DNA of 64,000 nt from Thermovibrio guaymasensis (GTDB taxonomy: Bacteria > Aquificota > Aquificia > Desulfurobacteriales > Desulfurobacteriaceae): NCBI RefSeq assembly GCF_003633715.1, contig NZ_RBIE01000004.1, forward strand, positions 1 through 64,000. The letters are read 5' to 3'. Of this stretch, positions 42,541 through 54,300 are shown one piece after another. How positions within the stretch are numbered: the stretch's first letter is position 1; each line of letters begins with the position of its first letter. Position numbers and translations under genes: made by a program. A model generated the notes under the pieces. It was not told where the DNA came from, ran no database searches, and saw only the letters and a list, made by a program, of their open reading frames with translations.

Positions 42541-42556
42541 AAATAGGACAAAATCC
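42541..42556. promoter_or_regulatory. Operator-like half-site, copy 4 (upstream of mcrB)
   Basis: AAATAGGACAAAATCC: the left arm and spacer match copy 2 (TTAAAT, GGACAAAAT), but the right TGTCC arm is not kept. On the minus strand it reads TTTTGTCCTATTTAA. Centred about 55 bp before the mcrB ATG, like the other copies. Confidence 0.5.
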
Positions 42557-42584
42557 GGTAGATAAAGCGGAATTTTTGAAGGAC

Positions 42585-42603
42585 GGAGCCCACGGAGGGC
42601 TCC
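42585..42603 (-). terminator. valS terminator hairpin
   Basis: GGAGCCC (42585-42591) pairs perfectly with GGGCTCC (42597-42603) around ACGGA, 6 bp after the valS stop on the minus strand. The U-run after it is weak. It marks the border between the core genome and the island. Confidence 0.65.
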
Positions 42604-42608
42604 GAGCT

Positions 42609-45236
42609 TTATTCCATGTTCTTAAGCTGCTCTAAGGTAGAGGAGAGTTTGGCGTGGAGTTCCTTGAGCTCCTTTAGCTCCTCTCTGTTCTTCTCAACAA
42701 CTTCTTTTGGAGCTCTCTTTAAGAAGTTCTCATTTGAGAGCTTCTTTCCCAGCTTCTCAATTTCCTTTGCCATCTTCTCAAGCTTCTTCTTAATCCTCTC
42801 AATCTCTTTTGCTACGTCTATCAGCTGGCCGACCTTTACGTAAACTTCAACTCCTGGAAGGAAGAAGGAGACTGAACCTGAAGGAGCTTTATCTGTTTTG
42901 TGAATTTGTGAAACCCTTGCCATCTGCTTAATTGCAGGTGCCATCTTCGCAACGGTCTCAAGGAGTTTTTCGTCCTCTGTTTTAACGAATACTTCAACTT
43001 CAGTTGACGGAGGAATTGAGAGTTCTGCCTTAACGTTCCTAATTCCCCTTATTAGCTCTTTAACAGATTCAACGAGTCTTGCAATTTCTGGGAAGGCGCA
43101 GCACTCCTTGTCCGGCCAGGGAGAAATAACTATTGACTCAGAATCCTTGTTTGGGAGTTTCTGATAGATTTCCTCACTTATGAATGGCATTATTGGGTGC
43201 AGGAGTTTTAAAGAGTCCCTTAGAACCTTTAGTAGAGTGTGGGCTGCGGTCCTCTTTTCCTCTTCTGTTCCTTTGTAGATCCTGTGCTTTGTGAACTCTA
43301 AGTACCAGTCGGCAAGTTCGTTCCATATGAACTGATAGACAGCCTTTGCGGCATCGTTAAACCTGTAGCTTTCTAGGGCCCTATCGTACTCTTCAACGGC
43401 TTCGGAGAGTTTGGTTAGGATCCACATATCCTCTGGAGCGTACGCTACAGAACCTTCTGTTTTTATATTCTTTGTAGCGTTTAAGACGAACCTTCCAACG
43501 TTCCAAACTTTGTTTGCAAAGTGGCGGTAACCCTCAATAATTTTCTCTGAGAGCCTTATATCCCTACCCTGTGCGGCCAAGGCAGTTAAGGTAAACCTTA
43601 AGGTATCTGCCCCGTACTTCTCCACCATTTCAAGGGGGTCTATGACGTTCCCCTTGGTCTTACTCATCTTCTGGCCCTTTTCATCCCTTACGAGGGCGTG
43701 AACGTAAACGTCTGCAAAGGGCCTCTTACCTGTAAAGTGGTAGCCCATCATCATCATCCTGGCTACCCAGAAGAAGATAATGTCAAAGCCGGTGACCAGA
43801 AGGTCTGTAGGGTAAAAGGCCTTAAGGTCATCAGTTTCCACAGGCCAGCCGAATACTCCGAAAGGCCAAAGTGAGGAACTAAACCAAGTGTCAAGGACGT
43901 CCTCGTCCTGCTTTAGGTTGGAGCTCCCGCAGTTTTCACACTTTTCTGGTGCCTCTTCTGCAACGTTAACGTGGCCACACTCAAGGCAGTACCATGCAGG
44001 AATTCTGTGTCCCCACCAGATTTGCCTTGATATGCACCAGTCCCTTATGTTGTACATCCAGTCAAAGAATGTGTTTTCCCACTGTTTCGGTATAAACTTT
44101 ACTTCGTTTGTCTTAACTGCCTCTATTGCTTTTTCTGCTAGTGGCTTTGTCTTTACGAACCACTGTTCTGTTAGGTAAGGCTCTATTACTGTTTTACACC
44201 TGTAGCAGTGGCCTACAGAGTGGATGTGAGGTTCAACTTTCTCTAGGAGTTCCTCATCCTTTAACATCGTCACTATGGCTTCCCTTGCCTCAAACCTGTC
44301 CATTCCTTTAAAAGGAGGGACCGTAATCCTTCCCCAGTCGTCCATTATCTGGATTTCAGGCAGGCCGTGTCTCTGAGCAACTTCATAGTCGTTAAAATCA
44401 TGGGCTGGAGTAATCTTTACTGCTCCAGTTCCAAACTCAGGGTCAACGTACTCATCGGCGATTATAGGAATCTCCCTTCCTACGATAGGTAGGCGAACTC
44501 TCTTTCCTACAAGGTGTGAATATCTTTCATCCTTTGGATTTACCGCTACTGCAACGTCTCCGAGGAGAGTTTCAGGTCTAGTCGTGGCAACGACTATGTA
44601 GCCGTCCTCTCCAACTATAGGGTATCGGATGTACCAGAGGTTGCCCTGTTCCTCTTCGTGTTCTACCTCTAGGTCGGAAAGAGCCGTATGGCACCTCGGA
44701 CACCAGTTTATTAACCTCTTTCCCTTGTAGATGAGTCCCTCTTTGTAAAGTCTGACGAAGGCCCTTCTAACCGCCTTTGAGAAGCCTTCGTCCATAGTAA
44801 ACCTTTCCCTCTCCCAGTCACAGGAAGTTCCCAGCTTTTTAAGCTGGTTTATTATCCTGCTTCCGTACTTTTCCTTCCACTCCCACACTCTCTTTAAGAA
44901 CTCCTCCCTTCCAACATCGTGTCTTGTAAGGCCCTCTTTTGCAAGCTCCCTCTCTACTACCCACTGGGTTGCAATCCCCGCATGGTCAGTTCCTGGAACC
45001 CAGCAGACCTCGTACCCTTTCATTCTCTTCCAGCGACATATAACGTCCTGAAGGGTTGAGTTAAGGGCGTGGCCAACGTGTAGAACTCCTGTAACGTTTG
45101 GTGGAGGGAGAACTACGCTGAATTTCTCCTTTTCTCCCCTTAAGACTTTCTTTTCGTCTGCGTGGAAGTATCCCTTTTCAAGCCACTTCCTATACCACTT
45201 ATCCTCAAAGAGAGATGGATTGTACGTTGGTTCCAT
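42609..45236 (-). CDS. valS: Valyl-tRNA synthetase
   Basis: 875 residues, full-length class I enzyme. HIGH-type motif PPNVTGVLHVGHAL (about 39-52), editing (CP1) domain with TTRPETLLGDVAV and DYEVAQRHGL, the zinc-binding CLECGHVN...CENCGSSNL, KMSKTKGNVIDP (KMSKS), an anticodon domain and a C-terminal coiled coil (about 800-875, KEIERIKKKLEKMAKEIEK). Charges tRNA-Val. The strong GAGGAGGAA site precedes the ATG. The gene flanks the accessory island. Confidence 0.97.
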   Translation of the reverse strand: MEPTYNPSLFEDKWYRKWLEKGYFHADEKKVLRGEKEKFSVVLPPPNVTGVLHVGHALNSTLQDVICRWKRMKGYEVCWVPGTDHAGIATQWVVERELAKEGLTRHDVGREEFLKRVWEWKEKYGSRIINQLKKLGTSCDWERERFTMDEGFSKAVRRAFVRLYKEGLIYKGKRLINWCPRCHTALSDLEVEHEEEQGNLWYIRYPIVGEDGYIVVATTRPETLLGDVAVAVNPKDERYSHLVGKRVRLPIVGREIPIIADEYVDPEFGTGAVKITPAHDFNDYEVAQRHGLPEIQIMDDWGRITVPPFKGMDRFEAREAIVTMLKDEELLEKVEPHIHSVGHCYRCKTVIEPYLTEQWFVKTKPLAEKAIEAVKTNEVKFIPKQWENTFFDWMYNIRDWCISRQIWWGHRIPAWYCLECGHVNVAEEAPEKCENCGSSNLKQDEDVLDTWFSSSLWPFGVFGWPVETDDLKAFYPTDLLVTGFDIIFFWVARMMMMGYHFTGKRPFADVYVHALVRDEKGQKMSKTKGNVIDPLEMVEKYGADTLRFTLTALAAQGRDIRLSEKIIEGYRHFANKVWNVGRFVLNATKNIKTEGSVAYAPEDMWILTKLSEAVEEYDRALESYRFNDAAKAVYQFIWNELADWYLEFTKHRIYKGTEEEKRTAAHTLLKVLRDSLKLLHPIMPFISEEIYQKLPNKDSESIVISPWPDKECCAFPEIARLVESVKELIRGIRNVKAELSIPPSTEVEVFVKTEDEKLLETVAKMAPAIKQMARVSQIHKTDKAPSGSVSFFLPGVEVYVKVGQLIDVAKEIERIKKKLEKMAKEIEKLGKKLSNENFLKRAPKEVVEKNREELKELKELHAKLSSTLEQLKNME

Positions 45237-45330
45237 TTCCTCCTCCTATTATCCTTTAAAGCTTTGCAAATTTTAGCCCTTTTTGAGGTTGAAAACTTAT
45301 ACTGCGGGGATAAATTTATTCCCGAAATCC

Positions 45331-45407
45331 GCGCCCGTAGCTCAACTGGATAGAGCGTGGGACTACGGATCCCAAGGTTGCAGGTTCGACTCCTGCCGGG
45401 CGCGCCA
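45331..45407 (+). tRNA. tRNA-Arg (anticodon ACG)
   Basis: Complete cloverleaf: acceptor GCGCCCG/CGGGCGC, D arm GCTC/GAGC, anticodon stem TGGGA/TCCCA with loop CTACGGA (anticodon ACG), T arm GCAGG/CCTGC with TTCGACT loop, discriminator G and encoded CCA. The adenosine at position 34 is the substrate of TadA, whose gene begins 20 bp downstream on the same strand. Confidence 0.97.
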
Positions 45408-45427
45408 TTCTTGATCAGAGTTAGCTA

Positions 45428-45871
45428 ATGGAAGACCTTCTCTTCCTCAGGGAAGCTCTCAAAGAGGCTGAAAAGGCCTTTTCTTACGGCGAAGTTCCTA
45501 TTGGAGCTGTTGTTGTTAAGGACGGGCAGGTAATTTCCAGAGCTTTCAACAGAAAGGAGTTCCTTCAGGATCCTACCGCCCACGCTGAAATCCTTGCAAT
45601 CAGAGAAGCCTCAAGGAAATTAAACTCCTGGAGGTTAGAGGGCTGTACCCTCTACTCCACCGTTGAGCCGTGCGTTATGTGTGCTGGTGCTATAATCCAA
45701 TCAAGGGTTGATAGGGTCGTTTACTCCGTTCCCGACCCAAAGTTTGGAGGGGTAGAGAGTATATTTAAAATCCTTTCGGATAAGAGGGTAAACCACAGGC
45801 CTGAAGTTTTAAAGTTGGAGTTACCAGAGGCCCTTAAGCTTTTAAAGGAATTTTTTAAGCTTTTACGCTAA
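45428..45871 (+). CDS. tadA: tRNA-specific adenosine deaminase TadA
   Basis: Deaminates A34 of tRNA-Arg(ACG) to inosine so that it can read CGU, CGC and CGA. The 147 residues hold the zinc deaminase site: HAE (52-54) and PCVMC (Cys82, Cys85), with the proton-shuttling Glu54. Also GEVPIGAVVV near the start and the C-terminal LLKEFFKLLR. It lies between its own substrate tRNA-Arg(ACG) and tRNA-Ser, probably in one transcript. No obvious ribosome site (only AGAGTTAG upstream), so it may be weakly translated. Confidence 0.95.
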   Translation: MEDLLFLREALKEAEKAFSYGEVPIGAVVVKDGQVISRAFNRKEFLQDPTAHAEILAIREASRKLNSWRLEGCTLYSTVEPCVMCAGAIIQSRVDRVVYSVPDPKFGGVESIFKILSDKRVNHRPEVLKLELPEALKLLKEFFKLLR

Positions 45872-45875
45872 TTAA

Positions 45876-45971
45876 GGAGAGGTGGCCGAGCCCGGCTTAA
45901 GGCGCCCGACTCGAAATCGGGTGTGGAGGCAAAAACCTCCACCGCGGGTTCAAATCCCGCCCTCTCCGCCA
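45876..45971 (+). tRNA. tRNA-Ser (anticodon CGA)
   Basis: Type II tRNA: acceptor GGAGAGG/CCTCTCC, anticodon stem CCCGA/TCGGG with loop CTCGAAA (anticodon CGA), long variable arm GTGGAGGCAAAAACCTCCAC, T arm GCGGG/CCCGC with TTCAAAT, discriminator G and encoded CCA. It starts 4 bp after the tadA stop. Confidence 0.96.
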
Positions 45972-46003
45972 CATTCTTAAAACCCCTTTTCTGAGGAGTA
46001 CCT

Positions 46004-46999
46004 ATGCAAGAAGAGAGGAAAAGAGTACTAGAGGACGCGTTAAAGAGAATTAAGAAGGAGTACGGCGAAGGATCTGTAATGTTCCTCGGCGAGAGGCCCG
46101 TAGAGAAGGTTCCGGCAATATCTACCGGTTCAATTGCGATTGACAGGATAACGGGAATCGGAGGAATTCCCAGGGGAAGGATTACCGAAATATACGGTCC
46201 AGAGTCCTCAGGTAAAACAACTCTAGCCCTTCACGTTATCTCCAACGCTCAGAAGGAAGGAGGAATTGCAGCTTTTATAGACGCAGAACACGCCCTTGAC
46301 CCTACTTACGCTAAGAAGTTGGGGATAAACCTTGAGGAGCTCCTCGTTTCTCAGCCAGACAGTGGAGAGCAGGCCCTTGAGATCGCTGAAACTTTAGTGA
46401 GGAGCGGAGCTATTGACGTTATAGTTGTTGATTCTGTTGCTGCTTTAGTCCCCGAAGCTGAGATAAAGGGGGATATGGGAGATTCACACGTTGGTCTTCA
46501 GGCTAGGTTGATGTCCCAAGCTTTAAGGAAGTTGACTGCTGCAGTCAGTAAGAGTAACTGTGCTTTGATCTTCATTAACCAGGTAAGAGAAAAGATTGGA
46601 ATGATGGGATACGGGGGGCCTCAGGAGACAACTACAGGTGGAAGGGCTCTGAAGTTCTACTCTTCAATGAGGATGGAGATAAGGAATGTAGGTCAGATTA
46701 AGGGTAAAGGTGATGAGAGGATCGGTCATAAGGCAAAAGTTAAAATAGTTAAGAACAAGCTGGCTCCTCCTTTTAGAGAAGCTGTAGTAGAGATCTACTA
46801 CGGTGAAGGAATTTCCAGTGAGGCTGACCTCCTTAACCTTGGGGAAGAACTGGGCCTTGTTAAGAAAAGTGGTTCTTGGTACTCGTTTGGGGATATGAGG
46901 TTGGGACAGGGAAAAGAGAATGCAAGGCAGTTCCTTAAGGAGAATCCAGAAGTGGCCAAGGAGATAGAAGAGAAGATACTGGAGGCTTTAGGTGGCTAA
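46004..46999 (+). CDS. recA: Recombinase RecA
   Basis: 331 residues. Walker [14 protein letters not shown]/Walker B region ([16 protein letters not shown]), the L2/ [19 protein letters not shown] segment and [13 protein letters not shown] are all standard, followed by a short C-terminal domain. Strand exchange in recombination and SOS control. GAGGAG precedes the ATG. Its stop overlaps the pilT GTG by 8 bp; recX follows pilT, so recA and recX bracket pilT in one operon. No LexA box was recognised upstream. Confidence 0.97.
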   Translation: MQEERKRVLEDALKRIKKEYGEGSVMFLGERPVEKVPAISTGSIAIDRITGIGGIPRGRITEIYGPESSGKTTLALHVISNAQKEGGIAAFIDAEHALDPTYAKKLGINLEELLVSQPDSGEQALEIAETLVRSGAIDVIVVDSVAALVPEAEIKGDMGDSHVGLQARLMSQALRKLTAAVSKSNCALIFINQVREKIGMMGYGGPQETTTGGRALKFYSSMRMEIRNVGQIKGKGDERIGHKAKVKIVKNKLAPPFREAVVEIYYGEGISSEADLLNLGEELGLVKKSGSWYSFGDMRLGQGKENARQFLKENPEVAKEIEEKILEALGG

Positions 47000-48089
47000 G
47001 GTTGACCTTGATCAGCTTTTAACTAGGGCCTATGAACTTGGGGCTTCCGACCTTCACCTTAGGGTTAAGGCCCCACCTATACTAAGGATTAATGGAAAAC
47101 TGGTAAAGTTAGACCTTCCTCCTTTAGAGGTTAGTGATATTGATGCATTCGTTAAGAAGATCCTTCCGATAGAGAAGAGAAAGGAGCTCCCGTACATAAA
47201 GAACCTTGACTTTGCCTACTCTCTCCCGGGAGTTTGTAGGTTTAGAGTTAACCTTTTCAGACAGAGGGGAACACTTGCAATTGTCATGAGGGCAATTCCG
47301 GTTGAGGTTCCAAAGATAGAGGACCTTAACCTTCCGGAAGTTGTTAAGGAGATAGCCCTTTACCAAAGGGGCCTCGTACTCGTTACAGGTACTACAGGTT
47401 CTGGTAAGTCAACAACTCTTGCTGCAATGCTGGAGGAATTAAACGAAAAGGATTCAAGGGTCGTTATAACTATTGAAGACCCCATAGAGTACCTACATAA
47501 GGATAAGAGGTGTCTCTTCTACCAGAGGGAAATAGGGAACGACGCGGATGACTTCTTTACCGCTCTAAGGGCAGCCCTTCGTGAGGACCCAGACGTTATT
47601 CTCGTTGGTGAGATGAGAGATCCTGAAACGGTTAGGACTGCCCTTGACGCTGCAGAAACTGGTCATATGGTCTTCTCAACTCTTCACACCCTTGACGCTA
47701 AGGAAACTATAAACAGGATAGTTTCCTTCTTCCCCCTTGACCAGCAGCAGGCTATAAGGTTTCAGTTGGCCTCTGTCCTTAAAGCTACCATATCCCAGAG
47801 GTTGCTACCTAGGGCAGACGGGAAGGGAAGGGTTCCTGCAGTTGAAATTATGATTGTTACTGAGGCAATAAGGGAAAGGATAATGAATCCTGAGCTTACC
47901 GATGAAATTCCTGAGTTTATTGAGAAAGGGCACGAGGTTTACGGTTCCCAGACCTTTGACCAGTCCCTCTATGAACTCTGGAAGAAGGGTCTAATTACTA
48001 AGGAAGATGCCCTTAAGTATGCAACAAGACCTGATGACTTGAGGCTTAAGATGGAAGGTATCTTTTCAGGCGGAGCTGATGAGTTTTAA
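46992..48089 (+). CDS. pilT: Type IV pilus retraction ATPase PilT
   Basis: 365 residues. N-terminal PAS-like domain with [20 protein letters not shown], then the secretion ATPase core: Walker [15 protein letters not shown], Asp box [10 protein letters not shown], Walker [13 protein letters not shown] and the His box FSTLHTLDA. The PilT-specific AIRxxI motif appears as EAIRERIMN. Drives pilus disassembly and twitching motility at the inner membrane. GTG start inside recA. PilT needs other pil genes that are not in this window, but a pseudopilin gene lies at 30.6 kb. Confidence 0.93.
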   Translation: MAKVDLDQLLTRAYELGASDLHLRVKAPPILRINGKLVKLDLPPLEVSDIDAFVKKILPIEKRKELPYIKNLDFAYSLPGVCRFRVNLFRQRGTLAIVMRAIPVEVPKIEDLNLPEVVKEIALYQRGLVLVTGTTGSGKSTTLAAMLEELNEKDSRVVITIEDPIEYLHKDKRCLFYQREIGNDADDFFTALRAALREDPDVILVGEMRDPETVRTALDAAETGHMVFSTLHTLDAKETINRIVSFFPLDQQQAIRFQLASVLKATISQRLLPRADGKGRVPAVEIMIVTEAIRERIMNPELTDEIPEFIEKGHEVYGSQTFDQSLYELWKKGLITKEDALKYATRPDDLRLKMEGIFSGGADEF

Positions 48090-48519
48090 AGACCTCACTT
48101 CCTATGCCTTTAAGTTACTCCTTAGGAAGGATTACTCAGAAAGAGCTCTAGCTGAAAAGCTAAAGGAGAAGTTCCCTGAAGTTCCAGACAAGGAAATTTC
48201 AAAGGTTGTAGGGGAAATATCGTCTCAAGGTTTCATTAACGAGTATAGGAGCGTTTGGAACTACTTTGAGTCAAAGGTTAAAAAGGGATGGGGAAGGAGG
48301 AAAATAGTTTACAGTCTAAGACAGAAGGGTTTTAAGTCTGAAGTTATAAGGGAAGTGGAACTCTCCTTTCCCTACGACTACTCGTTCATCATTAAAGAGG
48401 TTAAGAAAAAGTACCCAGGGGATAAGTTTAAGGCCAAGAGGTTTTTACTTCAGAGGGGTTTTTCCTTCCTTGAGGTTGAAAAGATCCTGAGTTTGGCACA
48501 GGGTAATCAACTATCTTAA
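48079..48519 (+). CDS. recX: RecX family regulator of RecA
   Basis: 146 residues of three-helix RecX repeats: LLLRKDYSERALAEKLKEKF, ISSQGFINEYRSVWNYFESK, GWGRRKIVYSLRQKGFKSEVI. RecX blocks RecA filament growth. It overlaps pilT by 11 bp and is two genes from recA, consistent with the usual recA-recX linkage with pilT inserted. The end is followed by 63 bp before alaS. Confidence 0.88.
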   Translation: MSFKDLTSYAFKLLLRKDYSERALAEKLKEKFPEVPDKEISKVVGEISSQGFINEYRSVWNYFESKVKKGWGRRKIVYSLRQKGFKSEVIREVELSFPYDYSFIIKEVKKKYPGDKFKAKRFLLQRGFSFLEVEKILSLAQGNQLS

Positions 48520-51238
<2,719 letters not shown>

Positions 51239-51291
51239 TTTGGAAGTTGAATAAAAAATTCCGAATATATGCCTCCTCCACTTAACTAAAT

Positions 51292-51321
51292 TTGCTAAAA
51301 TACTGAATCCTGCATTATAAA
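51292..51321 (+). promoter_or_regulatory. Possible promoter of the multiheme cytochrome gene
   Basis: TTGCTA (51292-51297), an 18-bp spacer and TATAAA (51316-51321) lie 28 bp before the cytochrome ATG, after the alaS terminator. They are the best sigma-70-like boxes in the 110-bp gap; AGGAGG (51337-51342) is the ribosome site. Positions are by eye. Confidence 0.35.
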
Positions 51322-51348
51322 TTAATTGGGATTCTTAGGAGGTAGTCT

Positions 51349-54300
51349 ATGGGAAGAAAGTGGAGGAGGCAGAAATTAACTCTCTCAACTGGTTTTATAC
51401 TATCTGCCATTTTAACTTCTCAGGCCCTTGCTCAGCACCCTGCCGTTAAGCTTATTGACGTTGACGGAAATCCTGTTTCTGAAAACCTAGACACTTCAAA
51501 GACCGTAACTGTTCAAAGTAGAAGCGGTAGTTCGGTAACCCTTCCTAGGGGAACTCCCGTTAGTTTTGAGAAGACCTGTAGCCAGTGTCACGAAGGTATA
51601 GTAGATGATGTAAGGGCTTCTCACCACGGTGCAGTTGGCCTACACGATATGGGCTGGATGGATAACCACGAAACGAAGGGAGACGATACAGGAACTAAGG
51701 ATTTCGTTACAAACGCTGTTCTTAAAATGCGCTACTTCAGGAGTAAGTCCCACTACGGAGGTTGGTGACCGCCCTCTTACCGCCAGTTGGCGGCAAAGAA
51801 ACCTCTAAAGGACCCTGCAGTTCCAGATGGCTCTGTTGACGGCGTAAATCCTGCAAATATGTCTTCCTACAAAGGTTTTAACTTTGACATGGGAACTATG
51901 AATCACAACATAACCTGTAACTCGTGTCACGCTGGAGGGGGAGCAGCCCAGTTTGGAAGGGAGGAAGAGGACCTTGATAAGGTTCTTGAAGAGAAATTAG
52001 GAGCGGACCTTTGGGAAGACCTTAAGGATAAAGATTGGTTTATTCACGATGAAGAGTACTTGTCTAAGACGGGTATAGATGGAGATCTACTGGGATATTC
52101 GGAGTATGAAGTAGGAGCAGGTTACATTGGAAAGCCGGGCGTTTTCAACTACAAAAGGTCAGGAGTTAACGATACAGACTGCTTTATGTGCCATGCAGAT
52201 GCCTCATCAGATAAGAGGATTTACTCTGAAGTTAACGGTACGAAAGTTTACCCAATAATGCCTGCTAACCCGAGAGTTATGGTTTTCAAGGGGATGACCT
52301 CCGATGGTGAAACAATCGTTATATCCCTTGGTTTTCCACCGAAGATTGGGGAGGTTATAAACGGAAAGAAAGTTGAGAAAGTTGACTCAGCTTATTACAA
52401 CTCAGTTCCCCTTTCGGTTCTAAATAGCGTCTATAACGATTCTAACCTTAAGAGTAGGATAACGGATAAGGACAATCAAGAGCTTAAGTTCTACCTCTAT
52501 CCGAACAATCCTAACGGTGCAACTAGGGAAGTTGCAAGGGTTACCTACTTTGAACACCCCGAAACTACTAAGGATAAGGATGGTGGAGAGGTCTACGTAA
52601 ACGGAGGTTCTGTAACCTTTAAGGACGATAACGGGAGTGTTGTCTATAGAACCTTTGCTGGATTCTTCTTTAAGTACATCTCTACAGCCTCCCTCATGGG
52701 AGTTGATACTGATGGAGATGGCGTTCCACTTGCCTACGTAAGGTTTGTTAAAGATGAAAAGGGTTTCTGGAGACCGGAAGTTTACTACGATTCTGATGAG
52801 TTTAACTCTAAAGGAGAGGTTGATCTACCAATCCTTGAAAATAGGGTAGGGGATAAGAACGTTCCATCTACAGAAGTTCATCCTCAGGACTACACCTATT
52901 CTGTTCCAACGAAACTGGGAGACGCTAATAATCCTTACCCCAGTATGACTAACGGTAATAAGGATAGGGAATGGGGATACGTCTGTTCCTACTGTCATAT
53001 GGCGATTCCTTATAAGAGTGGGGAGACCTCTAACGGTGACATCTATACGTGGGTTACGAGGAAGGGAACTTTAGGGGTTGCTGCTGAGGTAGTTAAGAGG
53101 GGAGACGTCTTCTCCTACGATCTTCACAGGGGTGGAGAGAATAAAGGGAACCTACCCCACGATGCTTTCGTTAATACAGACTTTAGTGATCAAAATCAGA
53201 AACAACAGGCCTTTGGAAGGATGTTGACAGCCAAGTCGGTAGTTTCCTTTGATGACATTCCTATCGGTTACGATGTTCACTTTGACAGTGAAAAGGGAAG
53301 TATGACTTGTCTGTCTTGCCACGGTGAAGGTTCACTGTCTACCGAGGAGAAGGAATATCACCCAATCCACCATGACTTCCTTAAGGGGAACGACTGGGGT
53401 GGTCACTGGGATCAGTCCCTTGACTATAACCCATCACTTAAGACCTGTTTAGACTGTCACTTTGGCGGTTCAAGGCAGCTTGCGGCTGAAGTTCACTTAA
53501 ACGCTTTCGGGCCAAACGGAGTTTCTGCTGTCCATATGGAGAAAGTTGCTTGTGAGGTCTGCCACATTCCGTTTAAGACCCACTGGACTTTTAGGACTTT
53601 CTACGACGTTCTCGGGTACTCCTATAACTTTGATAACAGAATGCTCGGCTATGATTTAGAAAATGGAACTGTTAGAAAGCTACCAGAGAGTATGTTTACT
53701 CCTGGGTTTGGTCCGTTTATGCCAATTGGTGGTTATGGAGCTCCCCAACCCTTCTGCATAGTTAGAACGGAAAATGGAAAGGATACTGTAGTTCCGATTT
53801 ACCAGGTTGACTTTGATCCAAGGCAGGCTGCACTCAGGTATAAGCAGAGCGTGTTTGGTATATGGAAGATTCCTGAAAACGCCTTCCCGTGGGCTTGGGC
53901 TCCTGTAATTATCAACAACGGCTTCAGGCCCGATTCTCCTGGAGGCCAGAAGTTTATGTACAGGATTGCCGATCCACTTACACTTGTAACTTGGTACGAC
54001 AAGTCAACAGGAAAGGTCTTGTACACTAGGGAGATGGCAGCTGCACTTGACGGTGCCGTTAAGTCGGATTCAGCTTCAAAGGGAGTTCTTCCAGCCGGCC
54101 AGAGTGAAAAGAGAGTCCCAGCCTACTTCATCCACGACGGTAAGGTCTGTGTAAAGACTATCCTCGGTAAGTACATCTGTGATGACAATGGAGACTACCT
54201 ACCTGAAATTGATACCGATTCCGAGTATCAGGATATGAAGGCAGCTATAACTGAAGTTCTTAAAGCTGAAGGAGTTAAGAATCCAGACCCAGTCTTCTAC

